A stretch of DNA of 64,000 nt from positions 1 through 64,000 of the forward strand of contig NZ_JAFFQC010000023.1 of the NCBI RefSeq assembly GCF_016918545.1. The letters run 5' to 3'. The position numbers and the translations under genes were made by a program. The notes under the pieces are model-generated. The model worked only from the letters and a program-made list of their open reading frames with translations, did no database searches and had not been told where the DNA came from. Source of the DNA: Desulfobulbus alkaliphilus (GTDB taxonomy: Bacteria; Desulfobacterota; Desulfobulbia; Desulfobulbales; Desulfobulbaceae). Numbering within the stretch: the stretch's first letter is position 1; every line of letters starts with the position of its first letter. Positions 27,973-36,880 of the stretch are shown piece by piece.

Positions 27973-29175
27973 ATGAAAAAAGGCGTACTGCTGACCCTGA
28001 TCGTTGTTGTCGCCGCATGTATACCGGCTGCCGCCCAGGTTGCCGAAGACTGGGAAAGCATTGTTGACAAGGCCAGGGGCCAGACCGTGTACTGGAATGC
28101 CTGGGCCGGAGATGAGAACACCAACAGCTTCATCGCCTGGGTCGGCAGAAGGGTCAAGGAGGATTATCAGATTGACCTGCGGCATGTCAAAATATCCCTG
28201 ACTTCGGAAAGCGTCTCCCGGGTGGTTGCCGAAAAAGCAGCGGGACGCGACACCGGAGGCTCTGTTGACATGATCTGGATCAACGGCGAGAATTTTCTGG
28301 CCATGAAGGATCAGGGACTGCTGTTTGGCCCCTTTACCCAGCTGCTTCCCAATTTCCAACTGGTGGATACCGAGGGTAAACCAACCACCATCATCGATTT
28401 CACCGTACCGGTGGAGGGTATGGAAGCACCATGGCGCATGGCGCAGATTGTCTATGTGTACGACGCGCTCCGCCTGCCCGAGCCGCCGCGCTCCATTCCC
28501 GGCCTGCTGGAATGGGCCCGGGAAAACCCCGGCCGCATCACCCACCCGCAGATACGCAATTTCCTTGGCTCGACCTTTCTCAAACAGGCACTGTATGAAC
28601 TGGTCGAAGATGCCGATGTCCTCGGCAAGCCGGCCACCGATGCAAACTTCGCCACGGTCACCGCGCCACTCTGGGCATGGTATGAAGAACTCAAGCCATT
28701 GATGTGGCGCCGGGGTGAGCAATTTCCGGAAAGCGGTCCGGCCATGCGCCAACTGCTGGCGGACAACGAAATAGATATCATGATCTCCTTCAGTCCCAAC
28801 GAAGCCTCCACCGCCATCAGCAAGGGTCTGCTGCCGGACAGTGTCCGGACCTATGTCCTGGATAAGGGCACCATCGGCAACACCAGCTTCAACGCCATCC
28901 CCTATAATGCCGCCAATAAGGAGGGCGCCCTGGTGGTGATCAACTTCCTGCTCTCGCCCGAGTCCCAGGCCCATGCCCAGAACCCGGAGGTCATGGGCAA
29001 CTTCACCGTCCTCGATCTCGACCGTCTGAGCCCGGAGGAACGCCGGCTGTTCACCGATCTGCCCAGGGGGCCGGCCACCCTGAGTGACGCCGAACTGGGA
29101 CGCCCCTTGCCGGAGCCGCATCCATCCTGGATGGATCGTATCGTTGCTGCATGGGAACAACGCTATTCCCGATGA
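27973..29175 (+). CDS. ABC transporter substrate-binding protein, YnjB-like
   Basis: A 400-residue extracytoplasmic solute-binding protein. The N-terminal export signal MKKGVLLTLIVVVAACIPAAA includes VAAC, which fits a lipobox with Cys16; cleavage after AAA is the non-lipoprotein alternative. The mature part has the family pattern (ARGQTVYWNAWAGDENTNSFIAWV, and later SGPAMRQLLADNEIDIMISFSP). The substrate is unknown; YnjB relatives are sometimes grouped with thiamine-type binding proteins. The ATG at 27973 is used because GGAGG lies just before it; an upstream GTG at 27961 contains that site. Its stop overlaps the permease start. Confidence 0.88.
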   Translation: MKKGVLLTLIVVVAACIPAAAQVAEDWESIVDKARGQTVYWNAWAGDENTNSFIAWVGRRVKEDYQIDLRHVKISLTSESVSRVVAEKAAGRDTGGSVDMIWINGENFLAMKDQGLLFGPFTQLLPNFQLVDTEGKPTTIIDFTVPVEGMEAPWRMAQIVYVYDALRLPEPPRSIPGLLEWARENPGRITHPQIRNFLGSTFLKQALYELVEDADVLGKPATDANFATVTAPLWAWYEELKPLMWRRGEQFPESGPAMRQLLADNEIDIMISFSPNEASTAISKGLLPDSVRTYVLDKGTIGNTSFNAIPYNAANKEGALVVINFLLSPESQAHAQNPEVMGNFTVLDLDRLSPEERRLFTDLPRGPATLSDAELGRPLPEPHPSWMDRIVAAWEQRYSR

Positions 29176-30878
29176 AATCGGAGAGGCACAAAGGGTCACG
29201 TGCCCTGCGTCTGGTCCCCTGGATCACCCTGGCCCTTTTCCTGGGACCGGTGCTTGCCGGTCTTGCCGCCACCGCCCTGCCCGCATTCGGGTATCTGCCC
29301 GCCCTGGGAGGGGACCAGTTCAACCTGCATTCCTGGCAGCGCCTATTTGAGGTTCCGGGACTGACCAGGGCCGCCGGCCTGAGCCTGTGGACCGGTCTGC
29401 TGGCCACCCTGTTGACCGTCATCCTGGTCTTCGGTTTCTGCAGTGCCATGCATGACACAGCGCTGTTCCGGAAATCACAAATCATCCTCTCGCCGCTGCT
29501 GGCCACGCCCCATGTGGCCCTGGCCATCGGTCTGGCTTTCCTGATCGCCCCCAGCGGCTGGCTGGTCCGGTTAGTCTCTCCCTGGCTGACCGGATGGACC
29601 CGTCCGCCTGATATCGCCATGGTCCAGGACAGCCTCGGCCTGGCGCTGGTTCTCGGCCTGTTGATCAAAGAGGTGCCGTTCATCCTCCTCATGACCCTCA
29701 GTGCCCTCAACCAGGTACCCACCCGGGAAACGCTGCTGACGGCCCGTTCCCTGGGGTATTCTCCCGTGGCAGCCTGGCTCAAGGTCGTTCTGCCGCGGAT
29801 CTATCCCCAGATCCGCTTGCCGATCTATGCGGTCCTGGCTTTTTCCATGTCCGTGGTCGATGTCGCCGTGGTCCTCGCCCCGACCACCCCACCACCCCTG
29901 AGCGTCATGGTGTTCAGAATGTTCATGGACCGTGATCTGACCATGATTTTCCCCGCTTCAGCCGGCGCCTGCCTCCAGTTTCTCCTCGTTGCCGCAGCCA
30001 TAGGGGCCTGGCGACTGGGCGAGATCCTGGTGGCCCGCGGCGCACGTCCCTGGATGCTGCGCGGCCACCGTAAACGGAGCGGACCGCCCCTGTATTATGC
30101 CTGGGGAGGTCTGGTCATCAGCCTGGTGGCCCTGTCCGTGGTCGGCACCCTGACACTTGGCCTCTGGTCCTTTGCCCACACCTGGTTTTACCCCCTCGCC
30201 CTGCCCTCCGCCTGGACCCTGTCCCACTGGCTGCGCCATCTCCCCGACCTGGCCGGCCCGGCTTTGACCACCCTGTTACTGGGCCTGGCCGCCGCTTCCC
30301 TGGCCCTGGTTCTGGCCCTTGGCTGTCTGCAGAATGAACGGGTCAACGGCGTTGGTCCGGCATCGCGCATGCTGTGGCTGCTCTATCTGCCGCTGCTGGT
30401 GCCCCAGATCGCCTTTCTCTTCGGCGCCCAGATGCTGCTGGTCCGCCTCGATCTTGACGGTACCTGGCCGGCCCTGATCTGGGCCCACCTCCTGTTTGTA
30501 TTCCCCTACGTCTTTCTCGCCCTGGCCGATCCCTGGCGGGCCTTTGATCCCCGGTACCGCAACACGGCCCTGGCATTGACCGGCTCGCGACTGCGAACCT
30601 TTTTCCGGGTTGAACTGCCCATGATGCTCAAACCGGTGCTCTTTGCCTTTGCCATCGGGTTTGCGGTCAGTGTCGGCCAATACCTGTCCACCATCTTTGC
30701 CGGTGGCGGCCGCTTCACCACCCTGACCGTGGAAGCGGTCACCCTGGCAACCGGCAATGACCGCCGCGTCATCGGTATTTACGCGCTGACTCAGGCAGTC
30801 CTTCCGTTGTTGGTCTATGGGATGGCCATCGTTCTGCCGGCTTTTTTGCAGCGACGACAGGAACGAAGGAACAGATGA
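29172..30878 (+). CDS. ABC transporter permease, two fused permease halves, YnjC-like
   Basis: A 568-residue inner-membrane permease with about 12 hydrophobic segments in two similar halves. Each half carries a binding-protein-dependent transport motif: ETLLTARSLGYSPVAAWLKVVLPRIYP near residue 195, and YRNTALALTGSRLRTFFRVELPMMLKP near residue 475. E. coli YnjC has the same fused form. ATGA overlap with the binding-protein gene. Last gene of the radical SAM-ABC operon; no clear terminator is seen before the convergent gene at 30965. Confidence 0.9.
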   Translation: MKSERHKGSRALRLVPWITLALFLGPVLAGLAATALPAFGYLPALGGDQFNLHSWQRLFEVPGLTRAAGLSLWTGLLATLLTVILVFGFCSAMHDTALFRKSQIILSPLLATPHVALAIGLAFLIAPSGWLVRLVSPWLTGWTRPPDIAMVQDSLGLALVLGLLIKEVPFILLMTLSALNQVPTRETLLTARSLGYSPVAAWLKVVLPRIYPQIRLPIYAVLAFSMSVVDVAVVLAPTTPPPLSVMVFRMFMDRDLTMIFPASAGACLQFLLVAAAIGAWRLGEILVARGARPWMLRGHRKRSGPPLYYAWGGLVISLVALSVVGTLTLGLWSFAHTWFYPLALPSAWTLSHWLRHLPDLAGPALTTLLLGLAAASLALVLALGCLQNERVNGVGPASRMLWLLYLPLLVPQIAFLFGAQMLLVRLDLDGTWPALIWAHLLFVFPYVFLALADPWRAFDPRYRNTALALTGSRLRTFFRVELPMMLKPVLFAFAIGFAVSVGQYLSTIFAGGGRFTTLTVEAVTLATGNDRRVIGIYALTQAVLPLLVYGMAIVLPAFLQRRQERRNR

Positions 30879-30964
30879 AAGCCAGGCATCGGAAATTTCC
30901 CGACAATTGACCAGGCGTAGCCGGCCCCCCTTAAAAGCCCCCTTGGGAGGCACGCAGCATAAAC

Positions 30965-31663
30965 TCAATGAATGTCGAGGGCAGCCACAACAGGATAGTG
31001 ATCCGAAGCAACCCGGGCCAACCGACTTTTATGGACATGCGTTGCCATCACCCGTTGATGGGGTTTTATGAGTATACGGTCCAGGGCAAGAAAAGGGAAA
31101 AACGTAGGAAAAGTCAGCGGCGCAGCCAGGTGGCCAAAAGAGGCCATAATCTTCCTGAAAGGTCGCCGAATCGGCAACCACTCGTTGAAGTCCCCCATAA
31201 GGATGGTCATGTCCCGATTGCCGATGCTCTGGAGAATATCACCAAGAAATGCGTGTTGCTTTCGCCGTTCCGAAGCCCGCAAGCCCAGATGGGTGTTCAG
31301 AACACGGATAAGGCCGGAATCGGTTATCAAATCGACATCCAGAACGCCCCGTGGCTCCCAGGGCTCTATACTGATATCGTGCCTGCGAATGGCGTCAACA
31401 GGTCTATCCGTTAACAGCACATTGCCGTACGCAGCGTGTTGACGCATCAACGTTTTGCCGATTATCAACCGCATACCCAGTTCTTCAGCCAATTGTCCGG
31501 CGGAGATCCTATGCGTGCTGTGTTTGGGAAAATTAACCTCCTGCAACCCGATTATGTTCGCACCGATCTCCTGGAGGACCGAAAGCCCCCGGCCAGGATC
31601 GTACTGCTTGTCTGTGCCCACCCATTGATGGACATTATAGGTGACCGCGGTCAGGTATGACAT
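30965..31663 (-). CDS. Endonuclease/exonuclease/phosphatase (EEP) family hydrolase
   Basis: A 232-residue single-domain EEP protein without signal peptide. Family residues are visible: LTAVTYNVHQW (Asn), IIGLQEVN (metal-binding Glu), VLNTHLGL (His), ILMGDFNEW (Asp and Asn) and the closing ASDHYPVVAALD (Asp-His pair). Close relatives include phosphodiesterases that act on phospholipids as well as nucleases. It sits 15 bases downstream of a phospholipase D-VTT gene, which makes a lipid substrate plausible but not shown. Confidence 0.85.
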   Translation of the reverse strand: MSYLTAVTYNVHQWVGTDKQYDPGRGLSVLQEIGANIIGLQEVNFPKHSTHRISAGQLAEELGMRLIIGKTLMRQHAAYGNVLLTDRPVDAIRRHDISIEPWEPRGVLDVDLITDSGLIRVLNTHLGLRASERRKQHAFLGDILQSIGNRDMTILMGDFNEWLPIRRPFRKIMASFGHLAAPLTFPTFFPFLALDRILIKPHQRVMATHVHKSRLARVASDHYPVVAALDIH

Positions 31664-31678
31664 GAAGAGAGCTCAGTC

Positions 31679-33814
31679 CTAGGTCAATCGACGCTTGAGC
31701 CATCTGGTAATCAGGAACAGGAAGATCAGAGCACCGGACATGATCAGGATGTTCGCCGGTCTGGGGTTGAGCAGAAAAGCCAGGAACTGGTCGGTAAAAA
31801 TGGTCACGGCAAGAATGCCGGGGACCATGCCCAGTGCAGTGCCAAGCATATAATCCACAAACCGGATATGCGATGCGCCAGCCACAAAATTAATAATTGT
31901 GAACGGGGCAAGAGGCAGCACGCGCACGGTTGCCATACTGAGTACTCCATGCCGGGCAAGGTACTTACTGATGCGATTGAGACGATCGCCAGCCATACGT
32001 CGTATACGTCTCCGGCCAAGCTTCATGCCCACCCCGTAAGCGGCAGCGGCACTGCACTGGGTACCAATCAGGGCAGTAACCAGCGCGGGGCCTGGCTCCA
32101 GCAAGATAGCCGTGGCTCCGATGAGGACCGTTACAGGAAACAGCGCAAGCCCCCCGACCAGAAAAACAAGCACGATCAAAGGATACATGGTCCAGCCCGC
32201 AGCCAGCCCCTGAATGATCGCAACCAGATTTTCCCTGTTGGCGATCTCGGCAAGCGATGCAAAACGCCATGCACTCGCCAAAAGAACCAACGCCAGCACC
32301 CCCAAAGTCAGCCACAGCCAATTGCCGCGTAACCACCCTCCTTGCGAGGATGTGTCATCAGGGACAAAAAAATCCAACAGCTGATCAACCTCCAAAGGAC
32401 GTTCCGGGTCAAGAACCTCGGCCTCACTGATCAATTCCGGGTACTTGTTTTCCTGGGCCTCCAGGGGAGCCAGACCCCGTTGGGCGGCTTTCTGTCGACC
32501 AGGTGTCGACAATTCATCCAACATCCGAAGAAGCGAACCGTATTTGACCGTCAACACATCCACCTCGGCCGGTGCAACGCCTAAATGTTCGGCCAGCAAC
32601 TCATTGCGCACCCGGCGTATGCCGGCCTCAACGTTCGACGATCCAGCTTCAATGGCAAGATCGCACTCCGTATCCAATCCCAGAGACCGGTTACATAAAT
32701 TGGCAGAGCCCACCCGTAGCAACTTGTCGTCCACGACCATCAATTTGGCATGAACCATGACGCCCTGATCACCGACCCACGGGTAAAGCAGCCTCAACCG
32801 GTTATGGAGATCAGCCATGAGCAACCTGTTGAGCACATGGATCCGCTTGGCCTCCATAACCTTGTTGCCCAACCACCCCTGTGTTTTCTTGGGGAGGATG
32901 ACAACCACCTCCGGCCCCTGCTTTTCACGCAATCGCTCTTCCAGGGCCTGCAGCAAGACCGGAGAGGTGAAATACTGGTTTTCAATAAAAATCAAATGGC
33001 GAGCCGCCTGGATTGCATCCAGATACAGCGCTTCGACCTCGCGGACCTCGGGTCGCGTTTTGTATTGCGGTACCGTCCGGGAGATTGCCACCTCCACATT
33101 TTCAAACCATGGTTGAACACCGTCAGGCCAGGCATCACTGCCGCTGCTGCTGCGCACTTCCATGGTTTTTTTGGTGGCCTGGTGCCAGCGAAGTGCACAA
33201 TACTGGGCCAGGGCTGAGGCAGCATTGCCGTCCACAATCATCATGGTATCGTGATATGGAGAGTAGGTGTCACCTGCCGGGGTCATGCGGCGCGGATCAT
33301 CTGGTTCGTGAGCAGATGTATCCCAGCGATAATGGCTCAGGTCCATACCTCCACAAAAAGCCACCTGACTGTCAACGACAACAATCTTCTGATGATGGGA
33401 AGCACCGAAAGGATGCTCGTCATCCAGATGGAAACAAATGCTCGGGTGCGGCACCCAGCCCAGATTGAACAGCAGGTTGGGATCGCGCTCCATGCTCAAC
33501 AGCATGGAGAAATCCCAGATCAAAATACGAATATCCAGATCAGGGTTGTTGCACACCGCATGATCGAGCAAAAGACCCAACTTGACAGGGAGACCATTGG
33601 ATTGCGCCTGAGAGGCCGCTTCACCGCGCAGCAATGCCACCTTGCTGTGAATATCCCAGCCAAGAATGAGAATCTGTTTTTGCGCCTTCAATACGGTTTG
33701 GTGAAACGCGGCAAAATACGCTTCACCATTGATCAGCACTGCCGCACGATCCGCCCTGACCAATTGCCCGCAGTTTTTTCCGGGAGTGAGGATTCTGGTT
33801 GGCACGTAAGTCAT
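31679..33814 (-). CDS. Phospholipase D-type enzyme fused to a VTT membrane domain
   Basis: A 711-residue fusion. Residues 1-450 hold two HKD motifs, HQKIVVVD (His141) and HAKLMVVDD (His355), as in phospholipase D and cardiolipin synthase. Residues 500-711 are a membrane domain of the TVP38/DedA (VTT) type, with VGGLALFPVTVLIGATAILLEPGPALVTALIG and RVLPLAPFTIINFVAGAS. The fusion suggests lipid cleavage or transfer coupled to movement across the bilayer. The ATG at 33814 follows GGAG; six extra upstream codons are possible. Probably one operon with the EEP hydrolase. Confidence 0.9.
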   Translation of the reverse strand: MTYVPTRILTPGKNCGQLVRADRAAVLINGEAYFAAFHQTVLKAQKQILILGWDIHSKVALLRGEAASQAQSNGLPVKLGLLLDHAVCNNPDLDIRILIWDFSMLLSMERDPNLLFNLGWVPHPSICFHLDDEHPFGASHHQKIVVVDSQVAFCGGMDLSHYRWDTSAHEPDDPRRMTPAGDTYSPYHDTMMIVDGNAASALAQYCALRWHQATKKTMEVRSSSGSDAWPDGVQPWFENVEVAISRTVPQYKTRPEVREVEALYLDAIQAARHLIFIENQYFTSPVLLQALEERLREKQGPEVVVILPKKTQGWLGNKVMEAKRIHVLNRLLMADLHNRLRLLYPWVGDQGVMVHAKLMVVDDKLLRVGSANLCNRSLGLDTECDLAIEAGSSNVEAGIRRVRNELLAEHLGVAPAEVDVLTVKYGSLLRMLDELSTPGRQKAAQRGLAPLEAQENKYPELISEAEVLDPERPLEVDQLLDFFVPDDTSSQGGWLRGNWLWLTLGVLALVLLASAWRFASLAEIANRENLVAIIQGLAAGWTMYPLIVLVFLVGGLALFPVTVLIGATAILLEPGPALVTALIGTQCSAAAAYGVGMKLGRRRIRRMAGDRLNRISKYLARHGVLSMATVRVLPLAPFTIINFVAGASHIRFVDYMLGTALGMVPGILAVTIFTDQFLAFLLNPRPANILIMSGALIFLFLITRWLKRRLT

Positions 33815-33847
33815 TTGTGACTCCTTTGCCATCTGCTGAGTACTCTT

Positions 33848-34195
33848 TCAGAAATTTACATCGCAGACCAAATTGCCGTCGACAAGGTGACAGATCCCAG
33901 CCACCCTTTTGAGCTCGACCACAAAAACGACCCCAGTCCCCGGTTTATCAAGGCCTGCAGATTGAATGATGGCGTTGAGCACCTGGTCGGTGCGTTCCTT
34001 GGGGATGGCTGTCAGGACAATCTCTTTTTCCGGCTCAATGGGAATCCCCAGGAGGGTTTTGGTTTCATGAATACCGGCACCACGCCCCATCAGCGTGGTT
34101 CCTCCTTCGGCACCAGCCTCTTTTGAAGCCTTGATAACCGTCAGTGAATGTCCCTTGTTGACGATGGTGATGATTAAATCGTAGTGATTCATCAT
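33848..34195 (-). CDS. P-II-like signalling protein
   Basis: A 115-residue ferredoxin-like-fold protein of the GlnB/P-II superfamily: YDLIITIVNKGHSLTVIKASKEAGAEGGTTLMGRG, then IPIEPEKEIVLTAIPKERTDQVLNAI and GTGVVFVVELKRVAG. The T-loop region is short and has no obvious uridylylation tyrosine, so it is not a classical GlnB. It is encoded directly after two DUF1538 membrane proteins (10-base gap), in the way that P-II proteins are paired with the transporters they gate. The ATG at 34195 follows GAGGGATATTCA. Confidence 0.85.
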   Translation of the reverse strand: MMNHYDLIITIVNKGHSLTVIKASKEAGAEGGTTLMGRGAGIHETKTLLGIPIEPEKEIVLTAIPKERTDQVLNAIIQSAGLDKPGTGVVFVVELKRVAGICHLVDGNLVCDVNF

Positions 34196-34205
34196 TGAAT
34201 ATCCC

Positions 34206-34922
34206 TCATTTTCTTGAATAGAGCAGCCCAAGAATCATAACCGAAAGAATGGGGGCCAGTGCGACCAGAGCGATGAGTCCGAAACCATCGGCAATGGCGT
34301 CCCGGTCCGGCATGGCCGTGGCGATGCCCACGGCGATGGCAAGCACAAAGGTCACTGTCATCGGCCCCGTGGCCACGCCTCCGGCGTCAAAGGCAATGGA
34401 AGTAAAAGTAGGATCGGAAAATTTCAGCATAACGAGAACAATGAGATACGCGGGAATGACCAGGTAGAGGATCGGGATACCGTAGAGGATACGCACCATG
34501 CCCAAAGCCATAAACACAGAGACCCCCAATGCCAGGGTGGCGAGGATGGTCTGCGACCGGATCGAGCCTCCTGAGGTTCTTTCTACTTCGTAGCTCAAAA
34601 TGCGGACAGCGGGCTCGGCAATGGTGGCAACGAAGCCGAGCAGGAAACCGATGGGAATAATAAGCCATCGGTTCTCCATGGACCCCAGCACTTCCCCCAT
34701 GGCACTACCCACGGGGAGGAATCCCACAGTGACCCCCTGGAGGAACAGGACAAGGCCGATGAAGGTCAAGGCCACCCCCTTGAGCAGATTCTTGACGTAT
34801 TCAATGGGCAACTTGAGGAAAAATATCTGGAAAACCAGGAAAAAAAGGACCAGCGGTCCCAGTGCCATGATCACTTCCAGAATGATTTCTTTACAATCGA
34901 GAAAATCGAGCAGTTCGTTCAT
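34206..34922 (-). CDS. DUF1538 integral membrane protein, second of a pair
   Basis: A 238-residue, very hydrophobic protein with about seven membrane segments. Conserved family features are IAEPAVRILSYEVE and the glycine-rich FDAGGVATGPMTVTFVLA near residue 185. Its start codon overlaps the stop of the upstream homologue by one base. The two proteins probably form a hetero-oligomer. Function unknown; the adjacent P-II-like gene suggests a gated transporter or channel. Confidence 0.85.
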   Translation of the reverse strand: MNELLDFLDCKEIILEVIMALGPLVLFFLVFQIFFLKLPIEYVKNLLKGVALTFIGLVLFLQGVTVGFLPVGSAMGEVLGSMENRWLIIPIGFLLGFVATIAEPAVRILSYEVERTSGGSIRSQTILATLALGVSVFMALGMVRILYGIPILYLVIPAYLIVLVMLKFSDPTFTSIAFDAGGVATGPMTVTFVLAIAVGIATAMPDRDAIADGFGLIALVALAPILSVMILGLLYSRK

Positions 34923-35617
34923 TATTGGTAGATCACACCCAGGATCATGACGGCAAGTATGGGTCCGATGGAGGCAAGCCCCACCAGACCAAACCCGTCG
35001 GAAAAGGATGACCGGCCGCCCAGGACCGCAGCCGTGCCGATCCCCAGGGCCAGGATGAAAGGCACCGTTACGGGCCCGGTGGTTACACCCCCGGCATCAA
35101 AGGAAAGGGGAACAAAGTCCGGGGGGGTGAAGAAGGAAAGAAGCAATACAATGGTGTAGCCTCCGGCAAGAAGATAGGTAATGGGGACACCCAAAATGAT
35201 TCTGAGTACTGCCATACACACAAAAACAGCCACCCCAAGAGCCACCGCCAGGATGAGAATATTTTTGCTCACCGCACCTTCGGAAACAAGATCCACCTGA
35301 AAGGCCAGCACCCGAACATCGGGCTCAGCGACTGTAACCAGAAAACCAAGCAGGAAGGCAACCAGTAAAATAATGGGCAAGGAGGCTTTCTGAGGCAGTT
35401 CCGCGCCGATGGTTTCGCCCATGGGTAAAAGACCCATCTTCACCCCTTGGAGAAAAAGGGTCAGGCCGACCATGACCAGCAAGGCGCCAATGAGAAAACG
35501 CAGGAACATTGGTGTGGGCAGGGCAATGACAAACACCTGAAGGATTGTTGTCACCACGGTGATAGGCAGCACGGCCAGCAGCACTTCATACAGGTTGTCT
35601 TTCAATCGCACCGACAT
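34922..35617 (-). CDS. DUF1538 integral membrane protein, first of a pair
   Basis: A 231-residue paralogue of its downstream neighbour, with the same signatures (VAEPDVRVLAFQVD and FDAGGVTTGPVTVPFILA) and about seven membrane segments. The ATG at 35617 follows GGAGG. It lies 147 bases downstream of the selenium/sulfur operon on the same strand, so read-through from there is possible. Confidence 0.85.
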   Translation of the reverse strand: MSVRLKDNLYEVLLAVLPITVVTTILQVFVIALPTPMFLRFLIGALLVMVGLTLFLQGVKMGLLPMGETIGAELPQKASLPIILLVAFLLGFLVTVAEPDVRVLAFQVDLVSEGAVSKNILILAVALGVAVFVCMAVLRIILGVPITYLLAGGYTIVLLLSFFTPPDFVPLSFDAGGVTTGPVTVPFILALGIGTAAVLGGRSSFSDGFGLVGLASIGPILAVMILGVIYQ

Positions 35618-35764
35618 GCAAAATACCTCCATTGAGACGGCAAGATGTTGTTGCTCTGTAACCAGTTCATACCATAGGACAAAGTCTCAATCCGTGCAAG
35701 CGCATTCAAAATGAAAGCCTGGAACAGGGATTCGACGGGCATCACGTTGAATTTGTGCCCTTTT

Positions 35765-36880
35765 TCATGGTTTGACTCGAAAAGCGTCAATAAACCGGCG
35801 ATCAATACGATCCTTGAGATAAAAGGCCGGTTTTCCTGAAAAGGTGATCTTCCATTTGGAGAGGATCCCCTCACCATCGCCCAGGTTGTAGATGAGCAGG
35901 TATTTTCCTCCCGGTTGAAATTGCTCAAGCGGTTTGTTCTCAAGAGCGGCGAGCAGGTTTCTGTAAAGAATGGGGTTTTGCCGCACGGCATAAACACCGA
36001 CCTTGTCCAGCGGTTCAGCCTCGAAATAGATACAGTCGCCACCACCAAAAATATTGTCATGGCCAACGGACTGCAGACATTGGTTCACTCGAAGTCCACC
36101 ATCCGGACCGACCGGCAGCCCGGAACGGGTAAAAATCGGCGACGGCTTGACTCCGACTGCGTGAAAAATAATATCAGCGGTATATTCCTGACCGTTTTCG
36201 ATCATAATCCGGCCGTTTTCTACCTGCTGTACATATCCGTTCTCGAGGATGTCCACCCCTTTGCGCGTCAGGATTTTCCTGGCGAGTCGGCGAACCCGTC
36301 CGGGCCTTCCTGCGAAGAAATGCCGACCGGCAAAAATTCGAATCAACGGCATGGGAACCGCCTTCTCGCGACACAATTGATGGATATTGCCGGCAATCTC
36401 AACAGATGATGGGCCACTGCCGATAACGGCAATGGTGATTTTTCCGCCGGCGGCACGATCAAGTATCGTTTTCCGAGCCAACAGCAACTCCTCAATGGGC
36501 TTGGCGGTAAAAAAATTCTTTGTATCTCCTTGCAGCACCTCCCTCGGCACAGAGGATCCTGCATTACAGGAAAGAACATCATAGGGAAGAGCCTCTTTTG
36601 AATCCTCAAGAGAGACGAGCTGCTGCTCGGGATCGATGCTGAAGGCCTTGCCGAGAACAAAGCGGCCTCCTTTGGCTTCGACAAGTTTTCGGGTCGCAAA
36701 GCGAATATCCTCCGGCTTATATGTTCCCCCAAGCATACCTGGCCCCATGCCACTGTAATAGTGGTATTCCGAGGGTTGAATAACCGTGACCCCAAATCCC
36801 TTGGCAACAAAAGTTTCGAGATTGGCAAGGGTGACCATATGCGCATGGCCACCACCGATGAGCAGGAGTTGTTTTTTCAT
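35765..36880 (-). CDS. FAD/NAD(P)-dependent oxidoreductase of the SelD-associated type
   Basis: A 371-residue flavoprotein of the NDH-2/sulfide:quinone reductase fold. The N-terminal FAD motif LLLIGGGHAHMVTLANL and the following YHYYSGMGPGMLGGTY resemble the pyridine-nucleotide oxidoreductase domain found fused to the N-terminus of SelD in other bacteria (TIGR03169, from memory). The NAD fold is ITIAVIGSGPSSVEIAGNI, and the second FAD motif is NIFGGGDCIYF. There is no redox-active CxxC. Its ATG overlaps the stop of the selenocysteine rhodanese-ferritin gene (ATGA), so the two are co-translated. A role in supplying or disposing of reduced selenium or sulfur is inferred. Confidence 0.8.
   Translation of the reverse strand: MKKQLLLIGGGHAHMVTLANLETFVAKGFGVTVIQPSEYHYYSGMGPGMLGGTYKPEDIRFATRKLVEAKGGRFVLGKAFSIDPEQQLVSLEDSKEALPYDVLSCNAGSSVPREVLQGDTKNFFTAKPIEELLLARKTILDRAAGGKITIAVIGSGPSSVEIAGNIHQLCREKAVPMPLIRIFAGRHFFAGRPGRVRRLARKILTRKGVDILENGYVQQVENGRIMIENGQEYTADIIFHAVGVKPSPIFTRSGLPVGPDGGLRVNQCLQSVGHDNIFGGGDCIYFEAEPLDKVGVYAVRQNPILYRNLLAALENKPLEQFQPGGKYLLIYNLGDGEGILSKWKITFSGKPAFYLKDRIDRRFIDAFRVKP

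Noticed and set aside
27745-29199. Minus-strand frame opposite the ABC binding-protein gene
   Set aside because: Antisense shadow; the plus-strand gene has a signal peptide, ribosome binding site and family motifs.
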